A stretch of 6,109 bases of DNA from an uncultured bacterium (GTDB taxonomy: Bacteria > Bacillota_I > Bacilli_A > RF39 > UBA660), in NCBI GenBank assembly GCA_905215635.1, contig CAJMQX010000045.1, forward strand, positions 1-6,109, given 5' to 3'. The notes under the pieces were generated by a model. It worked only from the letters and a program-made list of their open reading frames with translations, was not told where the DNA came from and did no database searches. Positions 6,109 to 6,109 of the stretch are shown piece by piece. Positions within the stretch are counted from its first letter, which is position 1; each line of letters begins with the position of its first letter. Both the position numbers and the translations under genes were made by a program.

Positions 6109-6109
6109 T

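Noticed and set aside
1..6109. UGA recoded as tryptophan, since no gene here ends in TGA
   Set aside because: Trp codons checked in the repeat-protein and VanZ-like genes are TGG and no in-frame TGA is needed for any gene. The few stop codons are too small a sample.
1..6109. CRISPR arrays, tRNA or rRNA genes, insertion sequences
   Set aside because: I saw no regularly spaced direct DNA repeats, no tRNA-like cloverleaf and no transposase or terminal inverted repeats on either strand.

Overview
The window is AT-rich throughout and every supported gene reads on the minus strand. Genes are packed closely, Arg is mostly AGA, Ile is often ATA, and Shine-Dalgarno sites are good AGGAG-type sequences. 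Tryptophan is encoded by TGG wherever I checked, and all visible stops are TAA or TAG. Together with a VanZ-like protein and a LiaF/DUF4097-type envelope pair, this points to a low-GC Firmicutes (Bacillota) member, perhaps an uncultured gut Bacilli or Erysipelotrichales-like lineage. The lineage is inference.

Layout in transcription order, from high to low coordinates. (1) 5815-6108: the 3' part of an unrecognised reading frame that enters from the right edge and carries an in-frame TAA. (2) 5096-5791: a four-TM LiaF-like membrane protein with five FGG turns. (3) 4291-5121: a membrane-anchored DUF4097-like beta-repeat protein that overlaps the previous gene by 26 nt. A hairpin terminator lies at its stop codon. 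(4) 2954-4228: a histidyl-tRNA synthetase of an atypical subtype, alone between its own extended -10 promoter and its own terminator. (5) 602-2854: a 750-residue protein of unknown function built from about eight copies of a helix-turn-helix-like module. It is driven by a near-consensus promoter and followed by a 13-bp terminator hairpin. (6) 1-529: a VanZ-family membrane protein whose C-terminus leaves the window on the left.

Functionally, genes 2 and 3 look like one translationally coupled cell-envelope unit, and the broken frame 23 nt upstream may belong to the same transcript. hisS and the 750-residue gene each look like single-gene transcripts. The 750-residue repeat protein is the best candidate for something undescribed. 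Its array of HTH-like units suggests binding to nucleic acid or another extended ligand, and its strong promoter holds a degenerate LexA-like half-site between -35 and -10. Neither idea is proven by the sequence.
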